This document shows, in pieces, positions 1 to 10,416 of a stretch of 64,000 nucleotides of DNA. Source of the stretch: Primulina eburnea (Eukaryota > Streptophyta > Magnoliopsida > Lamiales > Gesneriaceae); assembly GCF_022965805.1 (NCBI RefSeq), contig NC_133101.1, positions 20,741,054 through 20,805,053 of the forward strand, given 5' to 3'. The notes under the pieces were generated by a model. It saw only the letters and a list, made by a program, of their open reading frames with translations, was not told where the DNA came from and searched no databases. The first letter of the stretch is position 1, and each line of letters begins with the position of its first letter. Both the position numbers and the translations under genes were made by a program.

Positions 1-2
1 CT

Positions 3-1052
3 ATTGTGTCTGACCGTGATGTTAAGTTCTTAAGTTACTTTTGGAAAACACTATGGGCTAAACTTGGAACTAAATTACTATTTTCTACGACCTGTCATCC
101 TCAGACGGATGGTCAAACTGAGTTAGTCAATAGGACGTTAGGAACTTTATTACGTGATATTCTTAAGAAGAACTTAAAGAATTGGGAAAATTGTTTGCCA
201 TTTGTTGAGTTTGCATATAATCGTTGCGTGCATTCTACTACTAGTTATTCACCATTTGAAATTATATACGGTTTTAATCCTTTGACTCCGTTGGATTTAA
301 TGCCTTTACCTGTGAGTGAAAGGTTAAACTTGGACGGCAAAAAGAAGGCTGAATTTGTTAGGGGGTTGCATGAAAAGGCCAAAGCCAACATTGAGAAGAA
401 GAATGAACAATATGCTAAGCAAGCCAACAAAGGGAAGAAGAAGGTGATATTTGAGAAGGGGGATTGGGTGTGGCTACACTTGAGAAAGGAAAGGTTCCCC
501 GAGAAGAGACGTTCAAAGCTATTACCTAGGGGTGATGGACCATTCCAAGTCCTTGAAAGGATCAATGACAACGCCTACAAACTCGATCTACCGGGTGAGT
601 ATAACGTGAGTTCTACTTTTAATGTTAGTGACTTTTCGTTGTTTGATGTAGGTGACGAACTGGATTTGAGGACAAATCCTTTTCAAGAAGGGGAGGATGA
701 TGCAAACACGGATGGTCAAGCTCCAAGGAAAGCATGGGACCCTTTAGAGTTGCCGGAGGGACCAATCACGAGGGGACGATCGAAGAGATTCAAGGAAGCA
801 TTGCAGGGGCTTATGAGCAAGGAGGAAGGACTTACAAGCGAGGTGCAAAGTGCTGGAGGGTTTTCGATGCATGGGAGTGAGTTTGGAAGTCACAAGAACA
901 TTATTCAAGTGATAAATGAAGAAGAGGCCAGAAGCATCGGCGCCCGAGCGGCCAAAGATTACCGCCCGAGCGCCACATGTACTGCCCGTGGAGGAAACTT
1001 ACAGAAAGCCTCGCGCCCGAGCGGTAATAATCTACCTCCCGAGCACGAATAG
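3..1052 (+). CDS. Ty3/gypsy pol C-terminus (integrase), partial
   Basis: This is the 3' end of a gag-pol polyprotein cut by the window edge. The integrase DDE region is visible: SDRDVKF holds the second Asp and [13 protein letters not shown] the Glu, followed by the usual AYNR and SPFEIIYG motifs. After integrase come a basic linker and a YKLDLPG/FNVSDFS block, where gypsy elements carry the integrase C-terminal (GPY/F-like) domain. The tail [14 protein letters not shown] and [15 protein letters not shown] is shared with the related element at 12.3-17.6 kb. The frame stays open for about 355 bp into the 3' LTR, which starts near 698. Known CRM chromoviruses also read pol into the LTR and have LTRs starting TGATG, so I infer a CRM-like chromovirus. 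The clade is tentative because RT is outside the window. Confidence 0.85.
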   Translation: MVSDRDVKFLSYFWKTLWAKLGTKLLFSTTCHPQTDGQTELVNRTLGTLLRDILKKNLKNWENCLPFVEFAYNRCVHSTTSYSPFEIIYGFNPLTPLDLMPLPVSERLNLDGKKKAEFVRGLHEKAKANIEKKNEQYAKQANKGKKKVIFEKGDWVWLHLRKERFPEKRRSKLLPRGDGPFQVLERINDNAYKLDLPGEYNVSSTFNVSDFSLFDVGDELDLRTNPFQEGEDDANTDGQAPRKAWDPLELPEGPITRGRSKRFKEALQGLMSKEEGLTSEVQSAGGFSMHGSEFGSHKNIIQVINEEEARSIGARAAKDYRPSATCTARGGNLQKASRPSGNNLPPEHE

Positions 1053-1569
1053 TCCAGAGCCCTCAGCGCTCGAGCGGTAATTTCCTACCGCCCGAGCACG
1101 CGTCTTTTTCGAGAATATTTTAATTTCCAACTTTAGAGTTTTATTTTGTGAGGTAACTAGATTCTAGCAATCTTTTTGATATGTAAACCATATTGGACAA
1201 AATTTTACACACAATTCAGATTTTCATTATTTTGATTTTTATCAAAGTTTAGAGTTTTACTCTCAAACGTTCAAAGCTTCGCTTTGTTATTCGGAAATCA
1301 AACTTATCAAAGTTTTTAACTTTGTGGCGTTTGTCGATCGTGCTTGTGCGGATTGTCGTCGACTAGTTCTTCGAAGGTTCGTTATAATTTCGATTGTTTA
1401 TCTCGTGATTATTTGTTGCTAGACTTTTCATAGTTTAGAGGTGAATATCACAACACATACACTTGATTCAAAAGATCGGGACAACAACGATTCTTTGTTT
1501 GATATTGAATTGAGGGCGCGATTCGATTTTAATCGTGTTTGCTATTCATTCGTACAAAGATTCACATCA
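698..1569 (+). repeat. 3' LTR of gypsy element
   Basis: The 872-bp LTR starts TGATGCAAAC right after the polypurine tract and ends CATCA. Its last ~120 bp match, in inverted orientation, the LTR ends at 12349 and 16665: fragments such as gggcgcgatt, aaagatcgggacaac and tttgctattcattcgtac recur. Bases ~938-1105 contain about six variants of cgcccgagcg, a GC-rich block that is coding in the pol frame up to 1052. Confidence 0.75.
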
Positions 1570-2217
1570 GAGAAGGAGAGCAGCAACTTCTGATAATGCT
1601 AAAGTATCAACCCTTGATGTCACATGAACTACGACAGAATCATGTTTGAAGCCTACGCCGTTGAGGATATACAGAATTTGATCCTCATCACTGATGGAAT
1701 GACCACACGCTGCTAAAGCATCCATGAGGAGTTTCCTTTTGCTTAGATAATCTTTCATACTCTGATATCCTTTCTTCAATGTCTGCAACTGTAGTTTATA
1801 TTGCATCACCTTCGCCTTCGATCTCGAGGCAAATAAGCGTGAGACCCGAGGCCAAAGTTGAGAGGATGTGGCACACCCAATCATCTGGCTTTAAACAGCC
1901 TCAGTCATAGACGACAAGAGGAAGGAAAATAAGAGCTGATCTTGTCTATTCCAGTTGATGAATTTAAGATTGCTAGTAATAGTGGTGCTATTTTCAGAAA
2001 TCTCATTGGAAGGGATAGGAGGGTCTGCTAGAATGAAATCCTCTAATCCCAAGCCATGAATTCTAGCAAGAATTTGAAGATGTCATAGAAGAAAGTTATT
2101 GTCACTTAGCTTAACGGAATTAATCTGATTGGCTGGGTTAATAAACAAAAGGCTTGGAACAGTTGATGCCACCTCGGTTTGGATGGGAGATTCACTGCTG
2201 GTGCTGGCATTAGCCAT
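1570..2217 (-). pseudogene. Copia gag fragment, broken
   Basis: Read on the minus strand from the ATG at 2217, the sequence gives a Ser-rich start, a VKLSDNNFLL block, a W/L-rich central block (NWNRQDQLLFSFLL), TSSQLWPRVSRLFASRSKAKVMQYKLQLQTLKKG, and DEDQILYILNGVGFKHDSVV. This is the typical order of Copia UBN2/retrotran_gag proteins. Two in-frame stops interrupt it, after NNFLL and after MTEAV, so it is not functional. It stops abruptly at 1570 where the gypsy LTR begins; the rest of the gag is presumably beyond the gypsy element, outside the window. Confidence 0.8.
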
Positions 2218-2530
2218 GGCAGCTCTGATATCAAGTTAAAAAATTAGATGAAGAGTAAGTACAATACTGGTTTGAAAATTAGATGAAGAGTAAGTACAAT
2301 ACTGGTGTGAAACATTTTTCCTTTGTTTCCATTTACACTTGATAACTGATTTATACAGAGATTAAGATACAAGCTATTGACACCTGGAATCTAATCCATA
2401 ATTATGTTACAATTGGTTCAACAATAAATATATCTAGATTCATCCTAATTTTTACTGGATCCATATTATATGGGATTGTCATTTATCATATGGGCTTTGA
2501 GTGTCTTCAAGTTCATGGGCTTTAACCAGA
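2218..2530 (-). mobile_element. Copia primer site and 5' LTR remnant
   Basis: Directly upstream of the gag start, minus-strand bases 2233-2221 read TGATATCAGAGCT, a one-base variant of the initiator-Met-tRNA primer site TGGTATCAGAGC. Beyond it lies probable LTR sequence with a near-perfect 34-bp tandem duplication at about 2240-2308 (core gatgaagagtaagtacaata twice). The outer LTR end could not be fixed; 2530 is a guess. Confidence 0.55.
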
Positions 2531-3166
2531 ACAAAAGGCATTTGTGTACGAGGGTGGAGCGGAGAAGCCGGAGGCAAATAAACAGTCAACACAACGGGAA
2601 CAAAGGAGTCAACACTCAAACACAAACAATAATTAATAATCAATAATTAATATTAAGGATATTGAAACTGTAGGAAGAAAAGAAGTTAATGTAATAGTAA
2701 TAATAATAATTAATAATATTAATAATAATAATACCTTTTTTTAAAGGGATAATAATAATAATAATAATAATAATAATTAAAGTGTTGGAAGAGGAGAATG
2801 GTGATGAGGTAAAAACATAATGAAATATTAATAATACTGAAACTGTAAGAAGAGAAGAAGTTAAAATAATAATAATAAATAATAATAATAATAATAATAA
2901 TAATTATAATAAATACTTTGAGTGTCGGAAAAGGAGAAGGGTGATGGGTTAATAATTAATAATATTAATCAATAAAAGAAAGGTCGAAGAGGAGAAGGAT
3001 GATGAGATTTTTTTTTTTTAAATGAGAAGGATGATGAAATAAAACACAATTAAAATTGATATATTTATTGATGGGCTAATTAATAATATTAATTAATAAA
3101 AGTAATGCTTAAAAGTGGTGGAAGAGGAGAAGGTGATGGGGTAAAGACACAAATAAAAGTTATATA
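2531..3166. repeat. AAT-rich diverged tandem repeats, no gene
   Basis: The sequence is AT-rich with several (AAT)n runs (about 2698-2780 and 2866-2912). A motif resembling ggaagaggagaaggtgatg recurs about four times (2789, 2930, 2982, 3122). This looks like a decayed, degenerate tandem array. There is no coding signal. Confidence 0.5.
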
Positions 3167-3176
3167 TTTATAATTA

Positions 3177-3553
3177 GAGGGATGATACCCTGCACCCTTG
3201 GGTGCAGGGTATCCGTGGGCGACAGCACGTGTGCATTTTTTTTAAAAAAAATTGTAACCGGAATTAGCGACGGTTTTGTTAAAACCGTCGCTAAATGACA
3301 ATATTAAAAAATTGTAACCGGACATAGCGACGGTTTTTAACAAACCGTCGCTAAATGTCTAATTTTTTAAAAAAATAACCGGATATAGCGACGGTGTTTT
3401 ACAAACCGTCGCTAAATGTCTTATTTTTTAAAAAATAACCGGACATAGCGACGGTTTATTAAAAACCGTCGCTAAATATCTACTGTTTAAAAAAAATAAC
3501 CGGACATAGCGACGGTTTTTTACAAACCGTCGCTAAATGGCTAATTTTTTAGA
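3177..3553 (+). repeat. Left TIR with five hairpin repeats
   Basis: The tip holds a perfect palindrome: gataccctgcaccc at 3184-3197 and its complement at 3200-3213. Then come five ~58-60-bp units between about 3249 and 3540. Each has an AACCGGA head and a stem-loop agcgacggtt...aaccgtcgct, separated by A/T runs. The same number of units occurs, inverted, in the right TIR. Confidence 0.92.
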
Positions 3554-4243
3554 CGACACCCTTCCAACAAGAATTTGAAATATCTACAATTTAGTGACCA
3601 TGATTAAATATGTTGTTGGAAGTTGTTACCTTTGTTTAACTGAAAAATACATTATCAAGTTTTTCTCATTTTTTACATATTGGTAAATGTGTAAGACGTA
3701 AGACATGTTGGTATGTGATTTTTAATATTTAAGAATTGTGGAATTTGTTTTCGGCTATATCAGTAACAAAATTAGTAATTTTTCAGCAAATAAAAACTAG
3801 CATCCACATACATCTTTAAATCACACGATAAGCTTCATGTTAAACTTGAAGAGAAACACATGTATTTTAAAAAAAAAAACAGTTTATGGGATGCTATCAT
3901 TAATAAAACTGTCCATATTTTAGCATAAATGAATGAATAGAAATTCCAACCAGGCACAATCACAACAGAAACAATGCAATACGAAATTCTTGGCTCAATA
4001 GAAATTTCGACATGACCTCCCCGTAAATAGGGCATACCGGAAAAATATAAAATAACCAAAACGACTAAATCAAAACCATCAACAAACATCCAATACGAAA
4101 CAATGCCAACCAGGCACAATCACAACAACGATCCTCCACAAACACAATATACAACTACTCGGGGCATACCCCGGTAATACGTAATCAAAAGTTAATACCG
4201 TACAAGCACCAGCACCAAAAACATAACTTCATACAGATTAATT
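3554..4243. other. Non-coding MULE interior 3' of transposase gene
   Basis: This stretch lies between the left TIR and the transposase stop codon. No convincing coding region is seen. A ~20-bp block (caaccaggcacaatcacaac) occurs twice, near 3948 and 4109. It probably contains the 3' UTR of the minus-strand gene. Confidence 0.5.
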
Positions 4244-6675
4244 TCAGTCATCAAAGCTCATTCCAGTTGTCCACATGTTTGTACTACCTGCAATTATGTA
4301 CACGATGATTACAAAAAAAATTATGAAATAAACAAAATTTAAATGCATAAAATAATTTATGTATTTGAGTTACCATGTATTGAGCCAAAATCTTCTTCAT
4401 CTGAGTTCTCATCAGTGTTATCATTTTTTACGGTTGACCTGATAAATGAACTTTGTCATCTGTGGTAATATTAAAGAAATTATTAACTTCTCAAAAAATT
4501 AATCAATACATACCCGTCTATCAAATTTGGACAGTTACGTTTGTCATGTGACACGCCTCGACGCCCGCATCCACGACACTGTATGTCCCTTGATGTTGAC
4601 TTCTCCTTCGATGATTTTAGTCTCTTCCCACGTCCTTTTGTTCTAATTTCAGAAGGATCAATGATACCAATGGCTCCATCCAAGCTTCTCCTACTTTGAA
4701 TTCCACTGCGTAATGTTCTATTAATATTCATCTCCTTCATTTTGCTATCAATAAAATCAAACTGCTCAGTCAAAAAGTTTGTCCCCTCATCAATGAAAGA
4801 TGCAACATCAATTAAAGCTGATGCTTTACAAGATAGCCTCATATGTCTAGACATCAAACACTTTTTTGGATCGTCAACCACATTTTGCTCAGCCATAGTG
4901 TAATGTACGCCAATCTTTGCATCTTTTGTCCACCGTTTGAGTATATACTGATCAGGTAAGTGGAAAACTTGGTTGATACGAAAAAATGCTAACATATGCC
5001 TGCACGGAATACCCTCAAATTGAAATTTCATGCAACTACATGATATATCGTCTCTTTGTATGTCATGCGTAAGCAGCCTATGTTTGGTAGAAGAAGAACC
5101 TTGAAAATTAATGATATTGTAAACCACAAACTCAATTCCAATAGATGCTTGTTGCACATAATAACCATGACTCAGACTAATTTCATTTTGAAACTCCAAC
5201 CATTTGTTTTTCGTGTATACATTCACCATTTGCAATTCCATTGGCCAGTTCGATTTAACCTTCGGCCGCTTGTTCAAATCAGTATGATCGGCAACTAACT
5301 CATTGTGTCTTTGGTGTCGAAGTGCTTTATTGAAACGAATTACGAAATCCATCAACGAGTTATTGCTACATACGTACTTCTTGAAAAATGAATGTGAACT
5401 TTCAGACCTCTGGCTACTTGACATTCCAGCAGAAAATACATGGTTGAAATATGCCGGCACCCACTTATGTCGCAACTCATACATCAATGACAGCCAATCA
5501 TTTTCTACCAAGTCAGCACAATTCATAACCTCTTCCCATGATCTCTCAAATTCAATAGAAGTCGTAGAATGTACAATGACATTTTTTATGCTTTGATAGT
5601 GGTCACGAAAAGTCGTCGGGTTCAATTTATCTGGGAATTTGTTTAGAATGTGCCACAAACAATATCGATGAATTGTTTTAGGGAAAACTTCACCAATGGC
5701 TTTCGTCATAGCAGGATCCTGGTCAGTTATGATCAAGTTTGGTGCTCCTTTAGGCATGGCTTCTAGAAACTTATTAAGCAACCAAACAAAGGAATCAGTT
5801 TTCTCATCACTCAAAAATCCACAACCGAAAACAATGGTTTGATGATGATGATTAACTCCTACAAATGGTGCAAAAATCATCCCATATTTGTTGGTGTTAT
5901 ATGTTGTATCAAACACCACTACATCACCAAATGCAGTGTATGCCCTCCGTGACACAGGATCCGCCCAAAAACAACAAATAAATCTATTTTCTGAATCTGT
6001 CTCGTAATCAAAAAAGAAAGTTGAACTCTTGTCTTTCTCAGACAGAAAGAAATCAATCAATGTTTCGGCATCAATACCCTTGTGCTCATCCCTAAGCGTT
6101 TTCTCGTAGTTTCTTATATCTCTTTCCGTGCAACCTACATGTTCAGGCCCTCCAGACTCTATTTCAAACAATCGCATTTGTTGACAAGTAGGTACATTCG
6201 CTTCAGCAAACTGTTGAGTTAGTGCTTTCTTTGCTGCAGAAACAGTACGATGTGAGCGTAACAAATGCACCTTTGAAGGAGTTGATAGTGGATGATTATG
6301 ACTTTCTACGAAGGTACTAACAACCCAACCTACACCAGTTTGTTCCTTCACAACTGAAATCTTTGACTTACATCCAGTTCTAATCTCACCACGAGCTCTT
6401 TCCTTTACTGGTTCATCACTTTTTGATTGTTTACTCCATCTTATTGCATCTGTATGTCCTTCTTTAAAGCATACAAATTTTTTCCAGATAACTTCATTTG
6501 TTTTCTTACTTTTTTTGCTATTGCTCATTCTCGCACTAAAACCAGATTCTCGTGCGTATTGGTTGTAGAACGAAAACGCCTCCTCTAAAGATTCGAATTT
6601 CATACCTATTTCTGGCTTTTGATTGTCTCCAACTTGGGGAATGTACGACAGTTCATCGCCGCCGTTTTCTTCCAT
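4244..6675 (-). CDS. FAR1/FHY3-type MULE transposase, intact, spliced
   Basis: Coding exons are 6675-4514, 4438-4374 and 4287-4244: 2271 bp, 756 aa. Both introns (75 and 86 bp) have GT...AG ends and keep the frame, giving the C-terminus ...SIHGSTNMWTTGMSFDD. The start is the ATG at 6675; a 5'-UTR intron 6805-6677 (ccaag|gtaac to ttgtag|a) ends one base before it. Domains: FAR1 DNA-binding domain ~34-130; MULE transposase core with Asp256 (VVVFDTTYN), the LIITDQDPAM Asp ~318 and CLWH at 339-342; SWIM zinc finger C546-x-C548...C558-x-H560; and a CCHC knuckle C700/C703/H710/C715. The protein would cut and insert this element. FAR1/FHY3 light regulators derive from such transposases, but the location inside intact TIRs argues for a transposase and not a domesticated gene. 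Confidence 0.92.
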
Positions 6676-6935
6676 TCTACAATATGAAATGAACAAAATT
6701 AATTTTGCTTAGATATTGAAATTCTACCGAAAAAGTGAGAAAGTTAGGAGCATTCACGCACAAATTCTACCGAAAGTGAGAAATTTTCGAACAACATCGA
6801 GTTACCTTGGGATTTGACGCGCACGAGATCTGGAAAAAAAATTAATTGTGTGTTGTGGGCGCTAGGTTTTCAGGCGCACGAGATTTGGGTGAAATAGTTT
6901 ACTTTTCTGTGTGGGGCGCTAGGTTGGACGGGTTT

Positions 6936-7301
6936 TGTCTAAAAAATTAGACATTTAGCGACGGTTTGTAATAAACCGTCGCTATGTCCGTTTTTTTTTA
7001 AAAAGTAGACATTTAGCGACGGTTTTAAATCAACCGTCGCTATGTCCGGTTATTTTTTTTAGAAAGTAGACATTTAGCGACGGTTTGTAAAAAACCGTCG
7101 CTATGTCCGGTTAAAAATTAGACATTTAGCGACGGTTTGTTAAAAACCGTCGCTATGTCCGGTTACAATTTTTTAATATTGTCATTTAGCGACGGTTTTA
7201 ACAAAACCGTCGCTAATTCCGGTTACAATTTTTTTAAAAAAAAAATGCACAGCTGTCGCCAACGGATACCCTGCACCCAAGGGTGCAGGGTATCATCCCT
7301 C
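6936..7301 (-). repeat. Right TIR with five hairpin repeats
   Basis: This is the inverted counterpart of the left TIR: five units with tagcgacggtt...aaccgtcgcta followed by tgtccggtt, then the palindrome at 7265-7278/7281-7294. Spacer lengths and a few loop bases differ from the left end, so the arrays have diverged slightly or recombined. Confidence 0.92.
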
Positions 7302-7311
7302 TTTATAATTA

Positions 7312-8834
7312 TACATATATATATATATATTAAATATTTAATATAATATTACGTGGACGAGCGTCCGCGCTTTGTAAGCTCTTACGCTCGTCCACGTGGA
7401 GTGTCAGTATGTTTCCAAAATAAAGTTTTTTTGAATTTTTTTTAAAATTTTAAATTAATAATAAAAAAACCCCATAAATTTTGGCGTTTCTCAAATCAAA
7501 ACCATGATTCTTTTCACACCTCGAGGTGCACAAAAAATGAAGGCGGAAAATAAAGAAATAAATCTAATTAGTCCAAGTCTAACACAGGGGAGGCTTTACA
7601 GACGCTGCCCTGTGCAGCGTGTGCCGCCCATATTACCCAATTATTAATAATTATTATTTATATTTATATTTATGTTTAAGACTACTAAATAAGACATTAT
7701 TCAATTAGCCTTTGCACAATAATAAAGGATGTCCAGAATATAATACTTTAGATATTGATAAATTCTTAGCTCATATTTTCGGGAAGTAAAATTCAATTTT
7801 ATATGAGAACTATTGATTAGATACCAAATTGGTATATAAATTACTGTAAATAACTATACATGAAATATTTATAAATTGTCAAATTAGTACATGATCAAAT
7901 TAGTACATGATCAAATTTTAAAATCAATTTTACCCTTAACTAAAATTTCATTTTAAGTCAAATTACCATTAAAAAAATTCAACTAGGTACATGTTTTTAT
8001 TTTCAAGATTATTTAATTAATTTATTAATTAATTTTAAAAAACTAATTTATTTAAAATTATATATTATAAATAATTATCAATTCAAATTTACAAATATTT
8101 TTATCATATTGATAAAATAAATAAATTAATTAATATCATCATCAGAGCCCATGAGTATTTTTTCCGGACGACTAAAAAAAACTAAACATCAATTTAGTTT
8201 TGTCAAATTCTGGTATTGATCCATTGACATTCGAGAAATTGTTCAACTCATGGAAACACAAATATTTTGGGAAAAAAAACGATGACACTTGGCGACCGAA
8301 GCACCGATAAAAGATCGCACGAACAATCTCACTCATTCCTGATTTGCGCAACTCCAATGACCGAAATTTTTTGCACTTACTAGAAACTTCTAACTCCAAT
8401 GCAGAAAAGTGATTTGGGGATTCAGAAACAACACTTATGGGAATTGACTGGAACTGATTTGATCAAAGTCTCCTTACCCCAATCTCAGAAGGTTTTGCTG
8501 CCACGACCTTGAATTCGATTTACCACCCTTTTCCACTAAATATCTAAATTGTAGTTTTTTTAACTATCTTATGCTTTGCTCATATCGAGATTTAATGTTT
8601 CATATCCTTTATGCCCTGCTATCTTGCTTCTAATCCAGTGCAACGTCTCAAAACGAAAGATAATATTATCATAAATCAGTCAAGATGAGATGAACGCACT
8701 CTGGAATTCATTCACTGTCTTCTTGAGAACAAGTCGTAACTTGTTTGTTATGGCTCGAGCAACTATTTTGTAGTAGACATTGCCACAAGCTAATTGACCG
8801 GAAGTCCTTTATAATCATGAGAGTCTGGATTTTC
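7312..8834. other. AT-rich intergenic DNA
   Basis: No supported gene. Short open frames have no recognisable motifs. Features are a short TA run near 7317-7330, a perfect 14-bp inverted repeat (separate entry), and otherwise AT-rich unique-looking sequence. Confidence 0.5.
7351..7397. repeat. Perfect 14-bp inverted repeat, GC-rich
   Basis: Arms acgtggacgagcgt (7351-7364) and acgctcgtccacgt (7384-7397) are exact complements with a 19-bp spacer. They sit in very AT-rich surroundings just outside the MULE. It could be a small palindromic repeat or a remnant end of another transposon. Confidence 0.7.
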
Positions 8835-9382
8835 TGTTGGAGTACCGTTTTCTCGCACACAAGACGCAGCGGAAAATTAAATTTTTTTCGACGTTCGAAA
8901 CCTTCTTTGGGCTTTGCATGATTTAAAACATTCATAAGGTGTTTAGATCTTTTTACCTTTGTGTATTCTGCACTAGACACAAAACTATTCCAGATTTAAA
9001 TCGGAGATGGTCCTTCTTTTAATTCTCTACGAACTTTCTTCAATCTCATAATCAGATCCACGATCAGAAGATATTTCTTCATGTAGACTGCACTAGAAAT
9101 CTTACACATATTTACGTCAAGATTGGATCGCCGAAGTTTCAGAATTTCGGCAGTAGTGAGGCGGCGGGGACTGTGAGGCCCGGGGCCGAAGAGGACGGGG
9201 GGTGATTGCCGGTGCCATGAGGTGGCACGGATAATGAGCGGCTCCTGGCATGCTTCTAAGTGGAGGGAACATGAATGAACCGTTATTACACCGGAAGGAG
9301 AGGGATTCCGAGACTGTTCAATGTAATGGACTGTACAGTTGAAGAGGGCTTAAAAGATTTGATTGGTACTACTCATATCACG

Positions 9383-9496
9383 AAGGTGCATCTTCTTTTC
9401 GGTAGCTCATCACATAAGAACTCCAAAGTTAAGCGTGCTTGACTTGGGGTAATTTTGGGATGGGTGACCTCCTGAGAAGTTTCCTAGGGTGCGTGT
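9383..9496 (+). ncRNA. 5S-rRNA-like sequence in left Cassandra LTR
   Basis: The stretch from aaggtgca through agaactccaaagttaagc and gatgggtgacctcctgag follows plant 5S rRNA in order and spacing. The internal pol III control region (A box aagttaagcgtgcttg, then gggatgggtgacctcc) is well kept, while the 5' third has diverged. Known Cassandra elements keep this promoter, so pol III transcription is plausible. This is not a ribosomal 5S gene. Confidence 0.85.
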
Positions 9497-9850
9497 GAGT
9501 GAGGACATAAGCACGCTGGAAAGACTCGTCTTGGTACAGTGAGGACAGTCGTCAAATCTGGGACGTTACAAGTGGTATCAGAGCCGACCTCTCCGAGTAC
9601 GGTGTGGTTCGGGGACGAACCAAGCGGAAGCTGGTGGGCATGTGAGGCCCGGGGCTGAAGAGGGAGGGGGGTGATCGCCGGTGCCATGAGGTGGCACGGA
9701 CAATGAGCGGCTCCTGGCATGCTTCTAAGTGGAGGGAACATGAATGAACCGTTCTTACACCGGAAGGAGAGGGATTCCGAGACTATTCAATGTAATGGAT
9801 GTACAGTTGAAGAGGGCTTAAAAGATTTGATTGGTACTACTCATATCACG

Positions 9851-9964
9851 AAGGTGCATCTTCTTTTCGGTAGCTCATCACATAAGAACTCCAAGGTGAA
9901 GCGTGCTTGACTTGGGGCAATTTTGGGATGGGTGACCTCATGGGAAGTTTCCTAGGGTGCGTGT
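9851..9964 (+). ncRNA. 5S-rRNA-like sequence in right Cassandra LTR
   Basis: This is the second copy. It differs from the left one at a few sites inside the control region: aaggtgaagcgtgc in place of aaagttaagcgtgc, and cctcatgggaag in place of cctcctgagaag. The A box has therefore partly decayed here. Confidence 0.82.
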
Positions 9965-10348
9965 GAGTGAGGACATAAGCACGCTGGAAAGACTCGTCTT
10001 GGTACAGTGAGGACAGTCGTCAAATCTGGGACGTTACAGAGACAGTGGTGGAAGGTGGCCGAAAAATTTCCTTGTGAAAATTGGGGTGGCCGATTTTTTT
10101 TCTTTGTGAGGGAGAGGGGAGAAAAAATTTGATGGACAAAATTTTGTCCGCCAAAAATCCGTGATTAAAAACTTGTCTTATTTCATACGATGTTCAATGA
10201 ATATTTATAAGTTTTGATTTTTCATCACATCAAGAATGCTTCTTGAATCAGGATACTCTATCTTTTATTATTTAAAATTTCTCATGTATATATTTTCTAC
10301 TCTTGAAATTACAATGCATAATTAAATTATTATCAACTTTTGACAATT

Positions 10349-10349
<1 letters not shown>

Positions 10350-10412
<63 letters not shown>
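10350..10412. repeat. (AT)n microsatellite
   Basis: About 31 uninterrupted AT dinucleotides inside the Copia LTR. Confidence 0.95.

Positions 10413-10416
<4 letters not shown>

Larger units (their letters stand above)
1..1569 (+). mobile_element. Ty3/gypsy (CRM-like) element, 3' part
   Basis: Only the integrase end, polypurine tract and 3' LTR are in the window. The polypurine tract caagaaggggagga lies at 684-697, directly before the LTR, and is itself coding. The element ends at 1569 in ...TTCACATCA and abuts a Copia gag fragment on the opposite strand. The target-site duplication cannot be tested because the left end is outside the window. Confidence 0.8.
3177..7301 (-). mobile_element. 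Complete MULE (Mutator-like) transposon
   Basis: The 4125-bp element is bounded by GAGGGATGATACCC and its inverted copy GGGTATCATCCCTC. It is flanked by a perfect 10-bp target-site duplication, TTTATAATTA, at 3167-3176 and 7302-7311. Terminal inverted repeats are about 370 bp and contain hairpin arrays. One intact gene for a FAR1-type transposase lies inside on the minus strand. Duplication length, long TIRs and the DDE/SWIM protein all fit the Mutator superfamily. With an open frame, canonical splice sites and an intact duplication, it could be an autonomous and fairly recent element; activity is inference. Confidence 0.93.
9172..10038 (+). mobile_element. Cassandra TRIM with 5S-like LTRs
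   Basis: Two LTRs, 9172-9570 and 9641-10038 (399 and 398 bp), both run TGTGAGGCCC...GACGTTACA. The internal part is only 70 bp and begins with the primer site TGGTATCAGAGCC (from about 9573). The flanks GGGAC (9167-9171) and GAGAC (10039-10043) look like a 5-bp target-site duplication with one mutation. Each LTR carries a 5S-rRNA-like block. These are the defining traits of Cassandra, a non-autonomous family with no protein. Confidence 0.93.

Noticed and set aside
3249..3540. CRISPR-like array of regular palindromic repeats
   Set aside because: The spacers are just A/T runs, the genome is a plant nuclear one, and the array is mirrored at the other transposon end.
3835..4119. 94-aa hydrophobic minus-strand frame in the MULE
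   Set aside because: It lies 3' of the transposase stop, has no splice link to it and no homology that I can recognise; probably 3' UTR.
4244..6675. Domesticated FAR1/FHY3 transcription factor
   Set aside because: The gene sits between matched TIRs and target duplications, so it is better read as a transposase.
8708..8980. 90-aa minus-strand protein
   Set aside because: It lies across the end of the Copia LTR, shows no motif, and the corresponding stretch in the 62.4-kb copy is not open in the same way.
9383..9964. Genuine 5S rRNA genes
   Set aside because: Both copies lie inside Cassandra LTRs with a primer site between them, and their 5' thirds are diverged from plant 5S.
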